Numbered from the stretch's first letter, positions 15,438 through 24,203 are shown. The stretch is 33,064 bases of DNA from CAILDB01 sp049695975 (GCA_049695975.1 JBAVTE010000005.1:1-33064), one strand, 5' to 3'. Notes: generated by a model from the letters alone, not told the origin. Translations and numbers: made by a program.

Positions 15438-16661
15438 TTATTCATACCTCAAAGCTTCAATAGGATTTAAGTTAGAAGCATTGGCTGCAGGATAATATCC
15501 GAAAACAATTCCTATGAGAGCTGAAACTCCAAAAGATAGAACAACCGACATCAGTGATATTTTTGCTGTCAGAAGTCCTGTGAGGGTTATTGCCCAAGCA
15601 ATACCCATTCCTGTAATTATTCCGATAATTCCACCAATAGCTGTGAGTATTACTGACTCTACTAAAAATTGCAATCGAATATCTCCTTTTTTTGCTCCAA
15701 CTGCTTTTCTCAAACCTATTTCTCTCGTTCTTTCTGTAACAGTCGTGAGCATCATATTCATAATTCCTATTCCTCCTACAAGTAAAGATATACCCGCGAT
15801 TGCAGCGAGCAAATATGTCATTGTGGAAGTGATAGAAGAAGCAGTTTGCAACATATCAGACTGATTCATTGTACTAAAATCTGCCTTCGTAACATCAGTG
15901 ATGTTATGTCTTGTAAGCAATATATCGGTAGCTTGATTTTGCACATCAGTGACCAAATCTGCTGTTTGCGCAGAAATATTTATTGAGGAAACATATTTAT
16001 TTCCCGTAAGAAATTGCTGTGCAACTGTGATAGGAATATAAACAATGTCGTCGGCACTACTAGGACCATTACCGCCTTTAGTCACAGTAACACCTATCAC
16101 CATAAATTCATTTCCACTTATTCTTATTGTTTTACCTATTGCATCTGCACCCTCTCCAAAAAGATCGTCCCTTGTAGTAGGACCTATAACAGCAACTCTT
16201 GCCATTTGTGTGACTTGTTCATCTGAAAAAAAAGTTCCTGTATCTACGACAATATTTTTTATATCAATATAAGAAGGGGTTGTCCCAATAATCGAAGTGT
16301 TGGTATTTGTTCCAGCCGCCACGACTTGTTTTTGTGTTGAAACTGTAGGAGCAACATATTTTGCACTTGTTACTCCTTCTTGAATAGCTTCGACATCTGC
16401 CATAGTGAGAGTATTGCCCGATCCTCTACTTGTCTTTACATTACTTCCAGCTGTCCTCACAGCTCCGGGAGAAATCACTACAAGATTGGAGCCGATAGAC
16501 TCAATACTGGCTTGAATAGAACTGGTTGCTCCGTTACCCACCGCAAGCATCGCGATAACAGAAGCAATACCTATGACAATCCCAAGCATTGTAAGACCAG
16601 TACGAATCTTGTTCGACAATAATCCTGATGAAGTTTCCTGTAATATATCTTTTATTGTCAT
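15438..16661 (-). CDS. MacB-like ABC transporter permease (FtsX domain)
   Basis: 407 residues: an N-terminal transmembrane helix (TGLTMLGIVIGIASVIAMLA), a ~230-residue extracytoplasmic MacB_PCD domain (SIESIGSNLVVISPG onwards), then three C-terminal helices of the FtsX domain with TERTREIGLRKAVGAKKGDI, the conserved loop that couples to the ATPase. Works with the ATPase encoded 3 bp upstream and the HlyD-like adaptor. Such assemblies act as mechanotransmitters that push substrate out from the outer leaflet rather than through the membrane. Confidence 0.92.
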   Translation of the reverse strand: MTIKDILQETSSGLLSNKIRTGLTMLGIVIGIASVIAMLAVGNGATSSIQASIESIGSNLVVISPGAVRTAGSNVKTSRGSGNTLTMADVEAIQEGVTSAKYVAPTVSTQKQVVAAGTNTNTSIIGTTPSYIDIKNIVVDTGTFFSDEQVTQMARVAVIGPTTRDDLFGEGADAIGKTIRISGNEFMVIGVTVTKGGNGPSSADDIVYIPITVAQQFLTGNKYVSSINISAQTADLVTDVQNQATDILLTRHNITDVTKADFSTMNQSDMLQTASSITSTMTYLLAAIAGISLLVGGIGIMNMMLTTVTERTREIGLRKAVGAKKGDIRLQFLVESVILTAIGGIIGIITGMGIAWAITLTGLLTAKISLMSVVLSFGVSALIGIVFGYYPAANASNLNPIEALRYE

Positions 16662-16664
16662 TTT

Positions 16665-17393
16665 TTATTTTTTTACTTCCTCACATATGCAAGGATCTAC
16701 AATTCTTTTATTTTTGTTTTTTTCATCACTGACCATTAGACCATCTCTTATGTGAATAATTCTGTCAGCATGCTCGGCCACATCAAGCTCGTGAGTAATG
16801 AGAATGATAGTATGTCCCTCCTTTTTATTTAAATCTTGAAAAGTTTTTAATACAATTTCTCCAGTTCTCGTATCTAAATTTCCTGTCGGTTCATCTGCCA
16901 TAATAAGCGATGGGTCATTTACAAGAGCACGCGCAATGGCGACACGCTGAATTTGCCCCCCAGAAAGTTGATTGGAAAGATGATGCCATCTATTTTCTTC
17001 AAGACCAGCAGATTTGAGTGCATCCATGGCTCGTTCCATTCTTTCCTCTGGAGAAATTTTCAAATAAACTAGGGGTAAAATTACATTTCTTATGACTTCC
17101 GATCTAGGCAAAAGATTGAACGACTGAAAAACGAAACCAATTTTATTGCCACGAATATCTGCAAGTTCATCGTCTGTAAGTTTTGAAACATCTTCTCCGT
17201 CGAGAAAATACTCTCCCGAAGTAGGAGTATCTAGCGCCCCAAGAATATGCATCAGAGTGGACTTTCCCGAGCCCGATGGTCCCATAATAGCAACAAATTC
17301 TCCGTCTTTTATTGTGAATGTCACCCCTTTGAGTGCTTCAGTTTTAGCCTCACCATTTACATATGTTTTTTTAATATTTTTACATTCAATCAT
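16665..17393 (-). CDS. MacB/LolD-type ABC transporter ATPase
   Basis: 242 residues. Walker A GPSGSGKST, Q-loop FQSFNLLPR, signature LSGGQIQRVAIARA, Walker B LIMADEPTGNLD and H-loop LITHELDVAEHAD. The DEPTGNLD form and length are typical of MacB/LolD/FtsE-type ATPases. A short C-terminal tail holds two cysteines (VDPCICEEVKK), an oddity. It lies between the adaptor and permease genes with gaps of 9 and 3 bp. Confidence 0.93.
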   Translation of the reverse strand: MIECKNIKKTYVNGEAKTEALKGVTFTIKDGEFVAIMGPSGSGKSTLMHILGALDTPTSGEYFLDGEDVSKLTDDELADIRGNKIGFVFQSFNLLPRSEVIRNVILPLVYLKISPEERMERAMDALKSAGLEENRWHHLSNQLSGGQIQRVAIARALVNDPSLIMADEPTGNLDTRTGEIVLKTFQDLNKKEGHTIILITHELDVAEHADRIIHIRDGLMVSDEKNKNKRIVDPCICEEVKK

Positions 17394-17402
17394 CTGAAAA
17401 TT

Positions 17403-19313
17403 TTAATTTCTTATTATGCCACCTATAGCTCCTGCACCACCCATACCACCAAATGCTCCCCTAGCGTTTGTAGTTGCTGACGCAGCAGAAGTTTTTGTTG
17501 TGGTAGTACCACCGTTTATAGTCGTCTTTTTTGTAACGACAAGTTGCCCCTCAGAAAGACCCGACAAAACTTCTGTAGTTGTGTTGTTTGATATTCCTGT
17601 AGTTATTTCTGCACTTGTTACAGGATATTGTGTAGTTAAAACTGAAGATGCATTTGTGTTACTTGCTGAAAAATTGCCAATAGGTCTAAAAGAAGTAGCT
17701 CTGGTCGAAGATGCAAAATTTCTAGTTGTGGAAGATGCGTTGAAATTTTTACTTACATTTTCAGTATTTATAAATGAAGTATTAGCTACTAAGACATATT
17801 TCTTTCCTTTACTTGTTGTGATTGCTGAAGTTGGAATTATCAGAGCACCTGGATGTTCCGCAGTCACAATAACCACTGAAGCCGTCATACCCGTCTTTAC
17901 TTGATCATTTTGCTTGTTTATTTTTATTTGTACAGCATAGCTGACAACACCTGAAGAAACGGTTCCTAGTGGATCTATATAGCTCACAAACCCGGTGAGA
18001 GATACATCCGTCAAGGAATCAAATGTAATTATGACAGTATCCCCAGCTGAAATTTTTGCAGCATCCACTTCATTTAAAGTAACATTTATGACTTTTTCGG
18101 ATGTAATAAGTGTTCCCAAAGAATCGGAGGAAGAAACCTGTTGCCCAACTTCTGCTGAAAGTCCTCCTATCTGTCCATCAAACGAAGCCGTGATGATTCT
18201 CGCAACATAAGCAGTCTCTGCATTAGCCAAATTTGCTTTTGCATTGTCTAAGGACGATTGGGCTGTGGCCAAATCTGATTCTGACGGTGGTTCTTGTTTT
18301 AAATTCAAACTCTCTCTAGCTTGTTCAAGAGATGTAATAGAATTATTATAAGATTGTAATGAAGATGTAAATGAACTTATGAGCGTATCTATACTTCCTC
18401 TTGCACTTGAAGCTACACTCTTGGCAGAACTTAAAGAAGTTTGTCCTGCGGAATCAGAAGCAACACTGTATAGTGCAAAAAGAGTCGCCATATCATCAAA
18501 ATAATTTCTTATTGTACTCAAATCTGATAATACACTGTTTATTGATTGAATCGTATCATCATCTGATATGGATTTAGCGTCTACTATGCTTTGTGTTTTT
18601 ACTTTTTCTCTCCACGCATTCAGCAAGGGAGTTATATTGTATCTTCCTTGATTAACATCATTCTGTAATTCTTGACTAATAAAATTGACTCCACTTATAG
18701 TAAGTAAGGGACTTATCGTCGGACTTGTAAAATATGCATCTGTATTTAAAAAAAATAAGTTTGATACCGTAGTATAAGCACTTTTCACACTCAATACTAT
18801 ATTTTGTTTTGAATTATTTAGAGATGTTTCTGCAGAGTCAATACTATTATTTAAAGATACCAATTCTGATTCTGTAAGACCCGAAACAACTTTATCATAA
18901 TTGGCTTGTGCACTCGTAAAACTAGCTTTGGCTTGGTTGAGTGTCTGTAGAGCATTTTTACCATCAAGTACAGCTATCACATCGCCAGCTTTTACATAAT
19001 CCCCATTTTTAACTCTTACTGATATTATTTGCCCCAAAGTTTGTGTCTGCCCCGTAGTATTTGGTTTTATTGATACTTTACTCAAGGTAGAAACCTGTCC
19101 AGAAGCAGAAACACTTACGACAAGGTCTCCTTTTGTAACTTTTCCAAATGTATACTGTACTGTCGTGCCTTTCACAAAAATTCTAAAATAAGAAAAATAA
19201 CAAATAGCTATAAATGCAATGATGATTATTCCGGACCAAACTTTGTGAGTTTTAGTAAAAAATGAAACTTTTGTAAAAAACGAATTACTATTATTTATTT
19301 TTTTTATTTCCAT
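17403..19313 (-). CDS. HlyD/MacA-like membrane fusion (adaptor) protein
   Basis: 636 residues, longer than usual MacA. An N-terminal transmembrane helix (residues ~28-48) is followed by the first lipoyl half (GDLVVSVSASGQVSTLSKV, VKNGDYVKAGDVIAVLDG), a long Ser/Asn/Gln-rich alpha-helical hairpin of ~250 residues, the second lipoyl half (ITASFDGQIGGLSAEVGQQV) and a beta-barrel (GDTVIITFDS ... VKTGMTASVVIVT). The C-terminal ~110 residues are Thr/Ser-rich and end in a Gly/Ala-rich tail (GAFGGMGGAGAIGG). The helical insertion is expanded and contains TVSNLFFLNTDAYF. It would link the MacB-like pump to the envelope exterior. Confidence 0.88.
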   Translation of the reverse strand: MEIKKINNSNSFFTKVSFFTKTHKVWSGIIIIAFIAICYFSYFRIFVKGTTVQYTFGKVTKGDLVVSVSASGQVSTLSKVSIKPNTTGQTQTLGQIISVRVKNGDYVKAGDVIAVLDGKNALQTLNQAKASFTSAQANYDKVVSGLTESELVSLNNSIDSAETSLNNSKQNIVLSVKSAYTTVSNLFFLNTDAYFTSPTISPLLTISGVNFISQELQNDVNQGRYNITPLLNAWREKVKTQSIVDAKSISDDDTIQSINSVLSDLSTIRNYFDDMATLFALYSVASDSAGQTSLSSAKSVASSARGSIDTLISSFTSSLQSYNNSITSLEQARESLNLKQEPPSESDLATAQSSLDNAKANLANAETAYVARIITASFDGQIGGLSAEVGQQVSSSDSLGTLITSEKVINVTLNEVDAAKISAGDTVIITFDSLTDVSLTGFVSYIDPLGTVSSGVVSYAVQIKINKQNDQVKTGMTASVVIVTAEHPGALIIPTSAITTSKGKKYVLVANTSFINTENVSKNFNASSTTRNFASSTRATSFRPIGNFSASNTNASSVLTTQYPVTSAEITTGISNNTTTEVLSGLSEGQLVVTKKTTINGGTTTTKTSAASATTNARGAFGGMGGAGAIGGIIRN

Positions 19314-19321
19314 AGGTGTAA

Positions 19322-19819
19322 TTATTTTCTTATAGGATTTGAACTTGTTCCTGTGATAGGGGTTAGGTCCGGCATTGTTCTAATAAGATTTGCTACTATT
19401 TGACCACTACTATTTGGCTTGCCTAAAACTACAATATAATCTCCAACTTCTAAATCGCTTGGTTTTATTTCATCTCTAAATTCTCTTATTGTTGTTTTGT
19501 TATTTATCACAATAGTTTTTTCTACATTACCATTGTCTTCTACTATAATATTTGGCAATTCTATCTTTATGATTTTGCCAACTGAGCCATGTCCTCCAGG
19601 CAAATCTCTTGGAGATAAACCCATCATATTGCTTCCTGGTGCATCAAAAATACGACGATAATTGTCGCCCATTCCACGAGAAAATTCTGCTTTTCTAAGA
19701 CCAACAAATTTCCCTGCTTGAAAAACGACCCCAATTCCAATTAAAATAAACACCACAAGAACTATTCCAGAAAAAACTTTTGACTTAAAAATTTCTTTAC
19801 AATTTTCTTTAAAATTCAT
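19322..19819 (-). CDS. DUF5666-like membrane-anchored protein
   Basis: 165 residues: one N-terminal transmembrane helix (KVFSGIVLVVFILIGIGVV), then an extracytoplasmic region with an OB-like beta pattern: GSVGKIIKIELPNIIVED, KTIVINNKTTIRE, LEVGDYIVVLGKPNSSGQIV. This pattern fits DUF5666-type domains. It is the gene just before the adaptor (8-bp gap), so it is probably a periplasmic accessory of the export system. Biochemical role unknown. Confidence 0.7.
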   Translation of the reverse strand: MNFKENCKEIFKSKVFSGIVLVVFILIGIGVVFQAGKFVGLRKAEFSRGMGDNYRRIFDAPGSNMMGLSPRDLPGGHGSVGKIIKIELPNIIVEDNGNVEKTIVINNKTTIREFRDEIKPSDLEVGDYIVVLGKPNSSGQIVANLIRTMPDLTPITGTSSNPIRK

Positions 19820-19828
19820 ATTAAATAA

Positions 19829-20233
19829 TTAATTTGTTGGTAAAAGAACTTGCTCTAAATTTTTAAAAGCAAATTTTGTACTTTCTAACAAAACAAAAAC
19901 CACTACTAGAAGAATTGTCATTTCATAGAAGGGTGCTGATTCGAGAAGTGATGTGGCAAATACTTTCCAATTTGATAAAACTACTCCACTATCGGTAAAT
20001 AAGAGAGAAAAATATTGCCAAAATCCAGAGGAGCTAAACCCTTTTATAACATTCATGAAAATCGGAAAAATCGCTATAAAGGAGGTGACTACAAATGTTC
20101 CCTCTATCATTAGACCATTCCTAGCCTTTTCGAACTTTGCTTTTTCAAGCTTAAAAATAATATCGCTGTAGAGGGATAGAGGGACTTCTTGTCCCCCAAG
20201 CTTACCAAACAAATTTTTATAATCGTTTTTCAT
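19829..20233 (-). CDS. Small two-helix membrane protein, possible anti-sigma factor
   Basis: 134 residues: a cytoplasmic start of ~38 residues (FGKLGGQEVPLSLYSDIIFK) and two predicted transmembrane helices (about 45-63 and 106-124). It lies between the ECF sigma gene and the export genes. A cytoplasmic helix plus membrane segments next to an ECF gene suggests an anti-sigma factor, but I see no zinc-binding anti-sigma (HxxxCxxC) motif, so the call rests on position. Confidence 0.5.
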   Translation of the reverse strand: MKNDYKNLFGKLGGQEVPLSLYSDIIFKLEKAKFEKARNGLMIEGTFVVTSFIAIFPIFMNVIKGFSSSGFWQYFSLLFTDSGVVLSNWKVFATSLLESAPFYEMTILLVVVFVLLESTKFAFKNLEQVLLPTN

Positions 20234-20276
20234 ATTTGCTATTTATTATACGCAAAATAAATGCTTTTAGGTGCAA

Positions 20277-20849
20277 TTAGGAAAATTTAAAAATATCAAT
20301 ATTTTTCCTAACCAAAATCAAAGCTCTTCTATGCTGACTTTTAGCTGTTTCTTCCGGTCTATTTAAAATCACACCGATTTCCTCAAACGACATATCTTCT
20401 TCATATCTAAGCAAGAGTACTTCTCTGTAAATCAATGGCAATTTATCCAATTCCTTTTTCAATGCTTTCTCATTTTCTATTTGAGAAAAAATTTCATCGG
20501 CAGATGGTAAATCGCCCTGTATAGTGTCTTCCAAAGCATTTTCTCCTTCTTCGTTTTCAAAATCAGAAAAAACTAAGTCCCTTTTTTTTCTTAAAAAATC
20601 TAGCGCAGTATTTCTGGCTATAGTAAAAATCCATGTTTTGAAACTATATTTTTTATTATATTTTTTAATATTTTTCCAAACTTTCAAAAATACTTCCTGA
20701 GTCAAATCGGCAGATTCAGCAGATCCACCCAGAAAATTAAATAAAAATCTATATATAGTTTTATAATATTTTTGAACTATCTCCTTTAGAGCATCTTCTT
20801 TACCATCCAAATAATCAGAAACAAGTTTAATGTCATTTTCATTTTCCAT
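20277..20849 (-). CDS. ECF-type RNA polymerase sigma factor
   Basis: 190 residues with sigma region 2 (YYKTIYRFLFNFLGGSAESA, DLTQEVFLKVWKN, FKTWIFTIARNTALDFLRKK) and region 4 (LPLIYREVLLLRYEEDMSF, EEIGVILNRPEETAKSQHRRA, the promoter-binding HTH). Regions 1 and 3 are absent, as expected for ECF sigma factors. It heads the minus-strand run that continues to the MacB-like permease, so it likely controls that operon. A TATAAT box lies 8 bp before its ATG. Confidence 0.93.
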   Translation of the reverse strand: MENENDIKLVSDYLDGKEDALKEIVQKYYKTIYRFLFNFLGGSAESADLTQEVFLKVWKNIKKYNKKYSFKTWIFTIARNTALDFLRKKRDLVFSDFENEEGENALEDTIQGDLPSADEIFSQIENEKALKKELDKLPLIYREVLLLRYEEDMSFEEIGVILNRPEETAKSQHRRALILVRKNIDIFKFS

Positions 20850-20857
20850 ACTTCGAC

Positions 20858-20863
20858 ATTATA
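20858..20863 (-). promoter_or_regulatory. -10 box of the ECF sigma operon
   Basis: A consensus TATAAT sits 8 bp before the ATG at 20849, with a TTGCTA 18 bp further upstream as a possible -35. This looks like a housekeeping promoter rather than an ECF-type one. The mRNA would be almost leaderless. Confidence 0.5.
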
Positions 20864-20900
20864 CTTCTTTGTTTAATTAAATAGCAATTTTTTGCAAATG

Positions 20901-20937
20901 AAAAGGCGCACAAAATCTTTCGAAGATTTTGTGCGCC
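20901..20937 (-). terminator. Terminator after the secreted RDDRR protein gene
   Basis: Perfect 15-bp inverted repeat GGCGCACAAAATCTT/AAGATTTTGTGCGCC with a 3-nt loop, followed on the minus strand by TTTTCATTT. It separates this gene from the sigma operon. Confidence 0.85.
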
Positions 20938-20972
20938 TGTAAACTTATCCTAAAGATGATCTCCAACCATCA

Positions 20973-21413
20973 TTAGGGCGAAACCCAAATTCTTTGATAT
21001 ACCGGTTCTTGAATGGGAACCATTTCGGTCCATTCAGTAATCTGCACGTATTGGATCATCTGATAGCCGTTCCAATATGTTCCAAGGACTGGAGGGTGGT
21101 ACACCGGACGCATAACCGTCTGATATCCCACAATTCTATTTTCCCAGTGACCCGGCTGACCACCAACAATGACAGTTCCAAAAACACTGAAGAAGGGTGG
21201 CGTCTGTGCCAACACTCCGACCATTTCACGCGGTCGTCCAACTTCAATCGCCCCAGGACCCCTGTCACCGATATCATACGGGTAAGAACGATACCGATTG
21301 TTAGTACGACGATCATCTCGCCGATCATCCCGTCGATCTCCACCAGCAAATGCTGTTGAAATCGACAAAACAACTACTCCTACCACCACACTGATTTTAA
21401 GGAACTTCTTCAT
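20973..21413 (-). CDS. Small secreted protein with RDDRR repeat
   Basis: 146 residues. Classic Sec signal peptide (MKKFLKISVVVGVVVLS, cleavage after AFA). The mature start has the repeat DRRDDRRDDRR, then an Arg/Tyr/Pro-rich region, and a C-terminal part with aromatic repeats (VGYQTVMRPVYHPPVLGTYW, YVQITEWTEMVPIQEPVYQR) that could form an extended beta structure. No family recognised. Consensus promoter at 21501-21528, ~80-nt leader, ribosome site GGTAAGAGG and a strong terminator: a well-expressed single gene. Confidence 0.75.
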   Translation of the reverse strand: MKKFLKISVVVGVVVLSISTAFAGGDRRDDRRDDRRTNNRYRSYPYDIGDRGPGAIEVGRPREMVGVLAQTPPFFSVFGTVIVGGQPGHWENRIVGYQTVMRPVYHPPVLGTYWNGYQMIQYVQITEWTEMVPIQEPVYQRIWVSP

Positions 21414-21500
21414 ACCGAACCTCTTACCTTTCTTATTGTTGCATAACCCAAATTAGGCTATGTTTTGTTTGTATTTCAAGTATTTACTGAATCTAATGTA

Positions 21501-21528
21501 ATTATACTCCTAATTATCTATTTGTCAA
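21501..21528 (-). promoter_or_regulatory. Consensus sigma70-type promoter of the secreted RDDRR protein
   Basis: TTGACA (21523-21528), 16-bp spacer, TATAAT (21501-21506): both hexamers match consensus exactly. Confidence 0.8.
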
Positions 21529-21620
21529 GAACAGCAATACCAAATACTAAAAAACGGCTCATTTCCTATGTATTTTAAGATAATTCCTAATTAGAGAAGA
21601 ATCTGACCTAAATATTTATG

Positions 21621-22142
21621 TTATTTTTCAGAAACAACAATATTTACATTATTTTCAGTAGCACTCAACAAGGATATCGTATACTCATCAAAATCCACTG
21701 CTTTTTTATTTACAGTACCAAGACGTACTTCCTTCAAAGAACCTCTTGTGTCCATAATAAAAACAGCTGAAAGCTCCCCTTGCCAAAAACACTTATTTCC
21801 AAACTTGCAACGAGAATCATTAATCTCTTTAAGAAAAAGTGATACATTGTCTGAAAAATAAAATTTGTCATTAATGCTCATGGTAAATGGTTTATTAAAT
21901 TCTATCTGTGTTGTGGTGGCGACACTCAAAGGACAAGGAGTGAATTCACATTTTGGTCCGGTACGTCCGACATAAGAACCAGCTGGACAGAGCTTGGCCT
22001 CCATAGTACAAACAATTGGAGAATTTAACGATTTTTTATTAATATAAAAATAAGCACCTCCACCGGCGATTGCCAATAAGGCTACGATAGTGATTAATAT
22101 TGGAATCACAAAACCATTTTTTTTTACTAAAAAACTTTTCAT
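21621..22142 (-). CDS. Membrane-anchored protein with Cys-rich motifs
   Basis: 173 residues. N-terminal anchor (ILITIVALLAIAGGGAYFYI), then VCTMEAKLCPAGSYVGRTG and CEFTPCP, a Cys motif I recall from Patescibacterial surface proteins. The C-terminal half (~100 residues) contains NDSRCKFGNKCFWQGEL, like the DSRCP-x-CVWAG-type motif of small secreted beta domains. Four to six cysteines suggest disulfides outside the membrane. Function unknown. Promoter at 22149-22157. Confidence 0.7.
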   Translation of the reverse strand: MKSFLVKKNGFVIPILITIVALLAIAGGGAYFYINKKSLNSPIVCTMEAKLCPAGSYVGRTGPKCEFTPCPLSVATTTQIEFNKPFTMSINDKFYFSDNVSLFLKEINDSRCKFGNKCFWQGELSAVFIMDTRGSLKEVRLGTVNKKAVDFDEYTISLLSATENNVNIVVSEK

Positions 22143-22148
22143 GCATAA

Positions 22149-22157
22149 ATTATATCA
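22149..22157 (-). promoter_or_regulatory. Extended -10 promoter of the Cys-motif protein
   Basis: The minus strand reads TGATATAAT, ending 6 bp before the ATG at 22142, implying a leaderless mRNA. Confidence 0.6.
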
Positions 22158-22159
22158 CA

Positions 22160-22203
22160 AATTTTTTTTAAAAAACCCCGAGCAACTTTTTGCACGGGGT
22201 TTT
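22160..22203 (-). terminator. Terminator of the 117-aa hypothetical gene
   Basis: Stem AAAACCCCG/CGGGGTTTT with an inner GCAA/TTGC stem, followed on the minus strand by a long T run. The stop codon of the gene (22202-22204) overlaps the stem. Confidence 0.8.
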
Positions 22204-22555
22204 ACTTCCTTCTTTGAATGCTACCTACATCTATAGTAAGATCTGCGGCATCAATCCAATCATCCACATTTACTTCAGCACAATTGATAATTCTCATTAA
22301 AAGAACATCTTTTAATGGCGTATCTTCTTGTATCATTTGATATGCCAATAAAAGTTCTTTCTTAAACATAGGCATGTTTTTTATTTTTTCTACACATGCT
22401 TTGTCTTCTAGACTATTGGGTGTGGTATTTTCCCAATCTTCGATAATTGACCAAAAAGTGCTTACCTCTACTTCCCTATCTTTTAGAGAAGAATCTTTCC
22501 GCATAGAATAAAGGAAAGATTTTATGGATTTAATTTTTTCTACTAAAATACTCAT
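22202..22555 (-). CDS. Hypothetical helical protein
   Basis: 117 residues, soluble, mostly helical and acidic, with no signal or membrane segment. Recognisable stretches are few (STFWSIIEDWENTTP, LLAYQMIQEDTPLKDVLL). I do not recognise a family. A strong ribosome site AAAGGGGGAG lies before the ATG, and the stop codon sits in its own terminator, so this is an expressed single gene. Confidence 0.65.
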   Translation of the reverse strand: MSILVEKIKSIKSFLYSMRKDSSLKDREVEVSTFWSIIEDWENTTPNSLEDKACVEKIKNMPMFKKELLLAYQMIQEDTPLKDVLLMRIINCAEVNVDDWIDAADLTIDVGSIQRRK

Positions 22556-22636
22556 AAAACTCCCCCTTTCTTTTATTTTAAATTACCTTACTTCTAACTC
22601 TAGAATATCATAAATAATCGATTTATAATAGTATGA

Positions 22637-22642
22637 TATAAT
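22637..22642 (+). promoter_or_regulatory. -10 box of the PduL-like gene
   Basis: TATAAT 8 bp before the ATG at 22651 with no Shine-Dalgarno site between them. Confidence 0.5.
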
Positions 22643-22650
22643 CACATGAA

Positions 22651-23220
22651 ATGAAAAAAATTAAAGTTGAAGTTTCAGCTAGACATTGTCATTTATCACG
22701 TAAAGATCTAGACCAACTATTTGGTTTGGGTTATGAATTGACTATATATAAAAAAATATCACAGCCTGGACAATTTGCTTCCAATGAAATGGTTACGATA
22801 AAAACTCCAGGAGGACACATTGAAAATGTGAGAATATTGGGTCCAGTAAGAGAGAAGACTCAAATAGAAATATCCCTCACAGATGCTAGAAAACTAAAAA
22901 TCAATCCGCCTGTAAGATTGTCTGGAGATTTGAGCAAATCTGAATCTTGTATTTTAATTGGACCCAAAGGTAGCGTTCATTTACAGGAGGGAGTCATCGT
23001 TGCAAAAAATCATATACATTGCGATCCAAAAACAGCAGAAAAATTGAACCTAAAAAATAAGCAACAGGTTTCAATAAAAATAGAAAGTGCTAGGCCAATA
23101 ATTTTCAGTGGAGTAGAAGTAAGAATAGATAAAAATTTTGTGTATGCCTTTCATATAGATACAGATGAAGGCAATGCTTCCCTCTCTACAGATATCAAAA
23201 ACACTATAATACAAATTTAA
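22651..23220 (+). CDS. PduL-type phosphate acyltransferase
   Basis: 189 residues matching PduL along its length: KVEVSARHCHLSRKDLDQLF (zinc-ligand histidines), SQPGQFASNEMVTIKTPGG, VRILGPVREKTQIEISLTDA, PPVRLSGDL, the second zinc site VIVAKNHIHCDPKTA, and HIDTDEGNAS at the end. PduL interconverts acyl-CoA and acyl phosphate. There is no microcompartment-targeting N-terminus and no microcompartment genes nearby, so it probably serves acetyl-CoA to acetyl phosphate fermentation. It is the only metabolic enzyme of its kind in the window and stands alone. Confidence 0.9.
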   Translation: MKKIKVEVSARHCHLSRKDLDQLFGLGYELTIYKKISQPGQFASNEMVTIKTPGGHIENVRILGPVREKTQIEISLTDARKLKINPPVRLSGDLSKSESCILIGPKGSVHLQEGVIVAKNHIHCDPKTAEKLNLKNKQQVSIKIESARPIIFSGVEVRIDKNFVYAFHIDTDEGNASLSTDIKNTIIQI

Positions 23221-23231
23221 AGTAGAAAACA

Positions 23232-24164
23232 CTAATCAAAAATATTTAGTAAATAAGTATCAATGACTCTTTGTTCCATAGCAGAAAAACTTATTCCATC
23301 ATTATGAAGCTTCGTAGCAAGTCCCACTCCTACAAATCTCCAATGCCACGGTTCATACTGATAATAAACATTGCTTTTTGTATAAGAAATTATAAATCCA
23401 TACCTATAAGCATTGTTGGTAAGCCAAACATATGATGGGGTTTCTTCAAAATTAATTTCTAACGCTGGTTCGGTCACACCATTTGCAATATCCACTGCTG
23501 TACCAAGCTGATGCTCGGAATATCCCTGATCAGCCGAAAACTGATTTGCCCCACTACCATAAGTTATTAAATAATTATTTTTTATCGTTGACTGCTCGCC
23601 AAAAGAACGGTATGCGGAAGCGATTTTTAGAGGAATACCTTCACTATTAGCTTGGTTCAACATCCTCTCTAGAAAAGGTAGAGCTGAGGTATGAAACTGA
23701 AGATTTTTTGTATCATTATACAAATATTTTTTATCTATATTTGAAAGACTCATAGGTACATAATTGTCACTAAGAAAATAAACTTTTGAATATTTTTGTA
23801 ATAATTCTTTGTCCGTTTTAGAAAGTTTTTCTAGATTTCCCACTGTACCTGTGATGTTATTGACCGTTCCTGTGATGTTGTTGATACTTGCTTGAAAGCC
23901 TGCACTTTTGTTTTGTTCTTCCAATAATCTTCTAGATAATTCTTGACTCGTCAGAGTGGTCGAGGCCAAATCTGATACAAGATTTGCTATTCTCTGATTT
24001 AATATTTGAGTGGAAGAAGACATATTATTTTTTAAAACCAAGATATCTTTTGATAAAGAAGAATAGACAAAATAGCCAGAGGCAGAAATAGCGACAAAAA
24101 CAATACTGCCTAAGATTAAAGATAGCTTGCCTAAATTTATATGTTTTTCAATAGGATTTTCCAT
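23232..24164 (-). CDS. VanY-like D-alanyl-D-alanine carboxypeptidase (M15B), membrane-anchored
   Basis: 310 residues. N-terminal transmembrane helix (~17-38), a coiled-coil region with a duplicated NNITGTV heptad, then the peptidase: IASAYRSFGEQ, zinc motif SEHQLGTAVDIA (His and Asp ligands) and EPWHWRFVG (catalytic Glu-containing region and third ligand). All zinc ligands are intact. The family trims the terminal D-Ala from peptidoglycan stem peptides outside the cell membrane. It neighbours M14 peptidases, pointing to wall remodelling. Confidence 0.9.
   Translation of the reverse strand: MENPIEKHINLGKLSLILGSIVFVAISASGYFVYSSLSKDILVLKNNMSSSTQILNQRIANLVSDLASTTLTSQELSRRLLEEQNKSAGFQASINNITGTVNNITGTVGNLEKLSKTDKELLQKYSKVYFLSDNYVPMSLSNIDKKYLYNDTKNLQFHTSALPFLERMLNQANSEGIPLKIASAYRSFGEQSTIKNNYLITYGSGANQFSADQGYSEHQLGTAVDIANGVTEPALEINFEETPSYVWLTNNAYRYGFIISYTKSNVYYQYEPWHWRFVGVGLATKLHNDGISFSAMEQRVIDTYLLNIFD
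23842..23883 (-). repeat. 21-bp tandem repeat within the VanY-like coiled coil
   Basis: Two 21-bp units encode consecutive NNITGTV heptads. They differ by a few third-position and other substitutions, so the duplication is not very recent. Confidence 0.7.
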
Positions 24165-24170
24165 TGTTAA

Positions 24171-24179
24171 AGTATATCA
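24171..24179 (-). promoter_or_regulatory. Extended -10 promoter of the VanY-like gene
   Basis: The minus strand reads TGATATACT, ending 6 bp before the ATG at 24164. Confidence 0.5.
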
Positions 24180-24203
24180 TCCCGTTAGAAATATCAGAAA
24201 TTA

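Noticed and set aside
19829..20233. Firm call as a zinc-binding anti-sigma factor
   Set aside because: No HxxxCxxC motif; only the position beside the ECF gene and the membrane topology support it.
21056..21373. 105-aa alternative frame within the secreted RDDRR gene
   Set aside because: Shadow frame of a gene with clear signal peptide, ribosome site, promoter and terminator.
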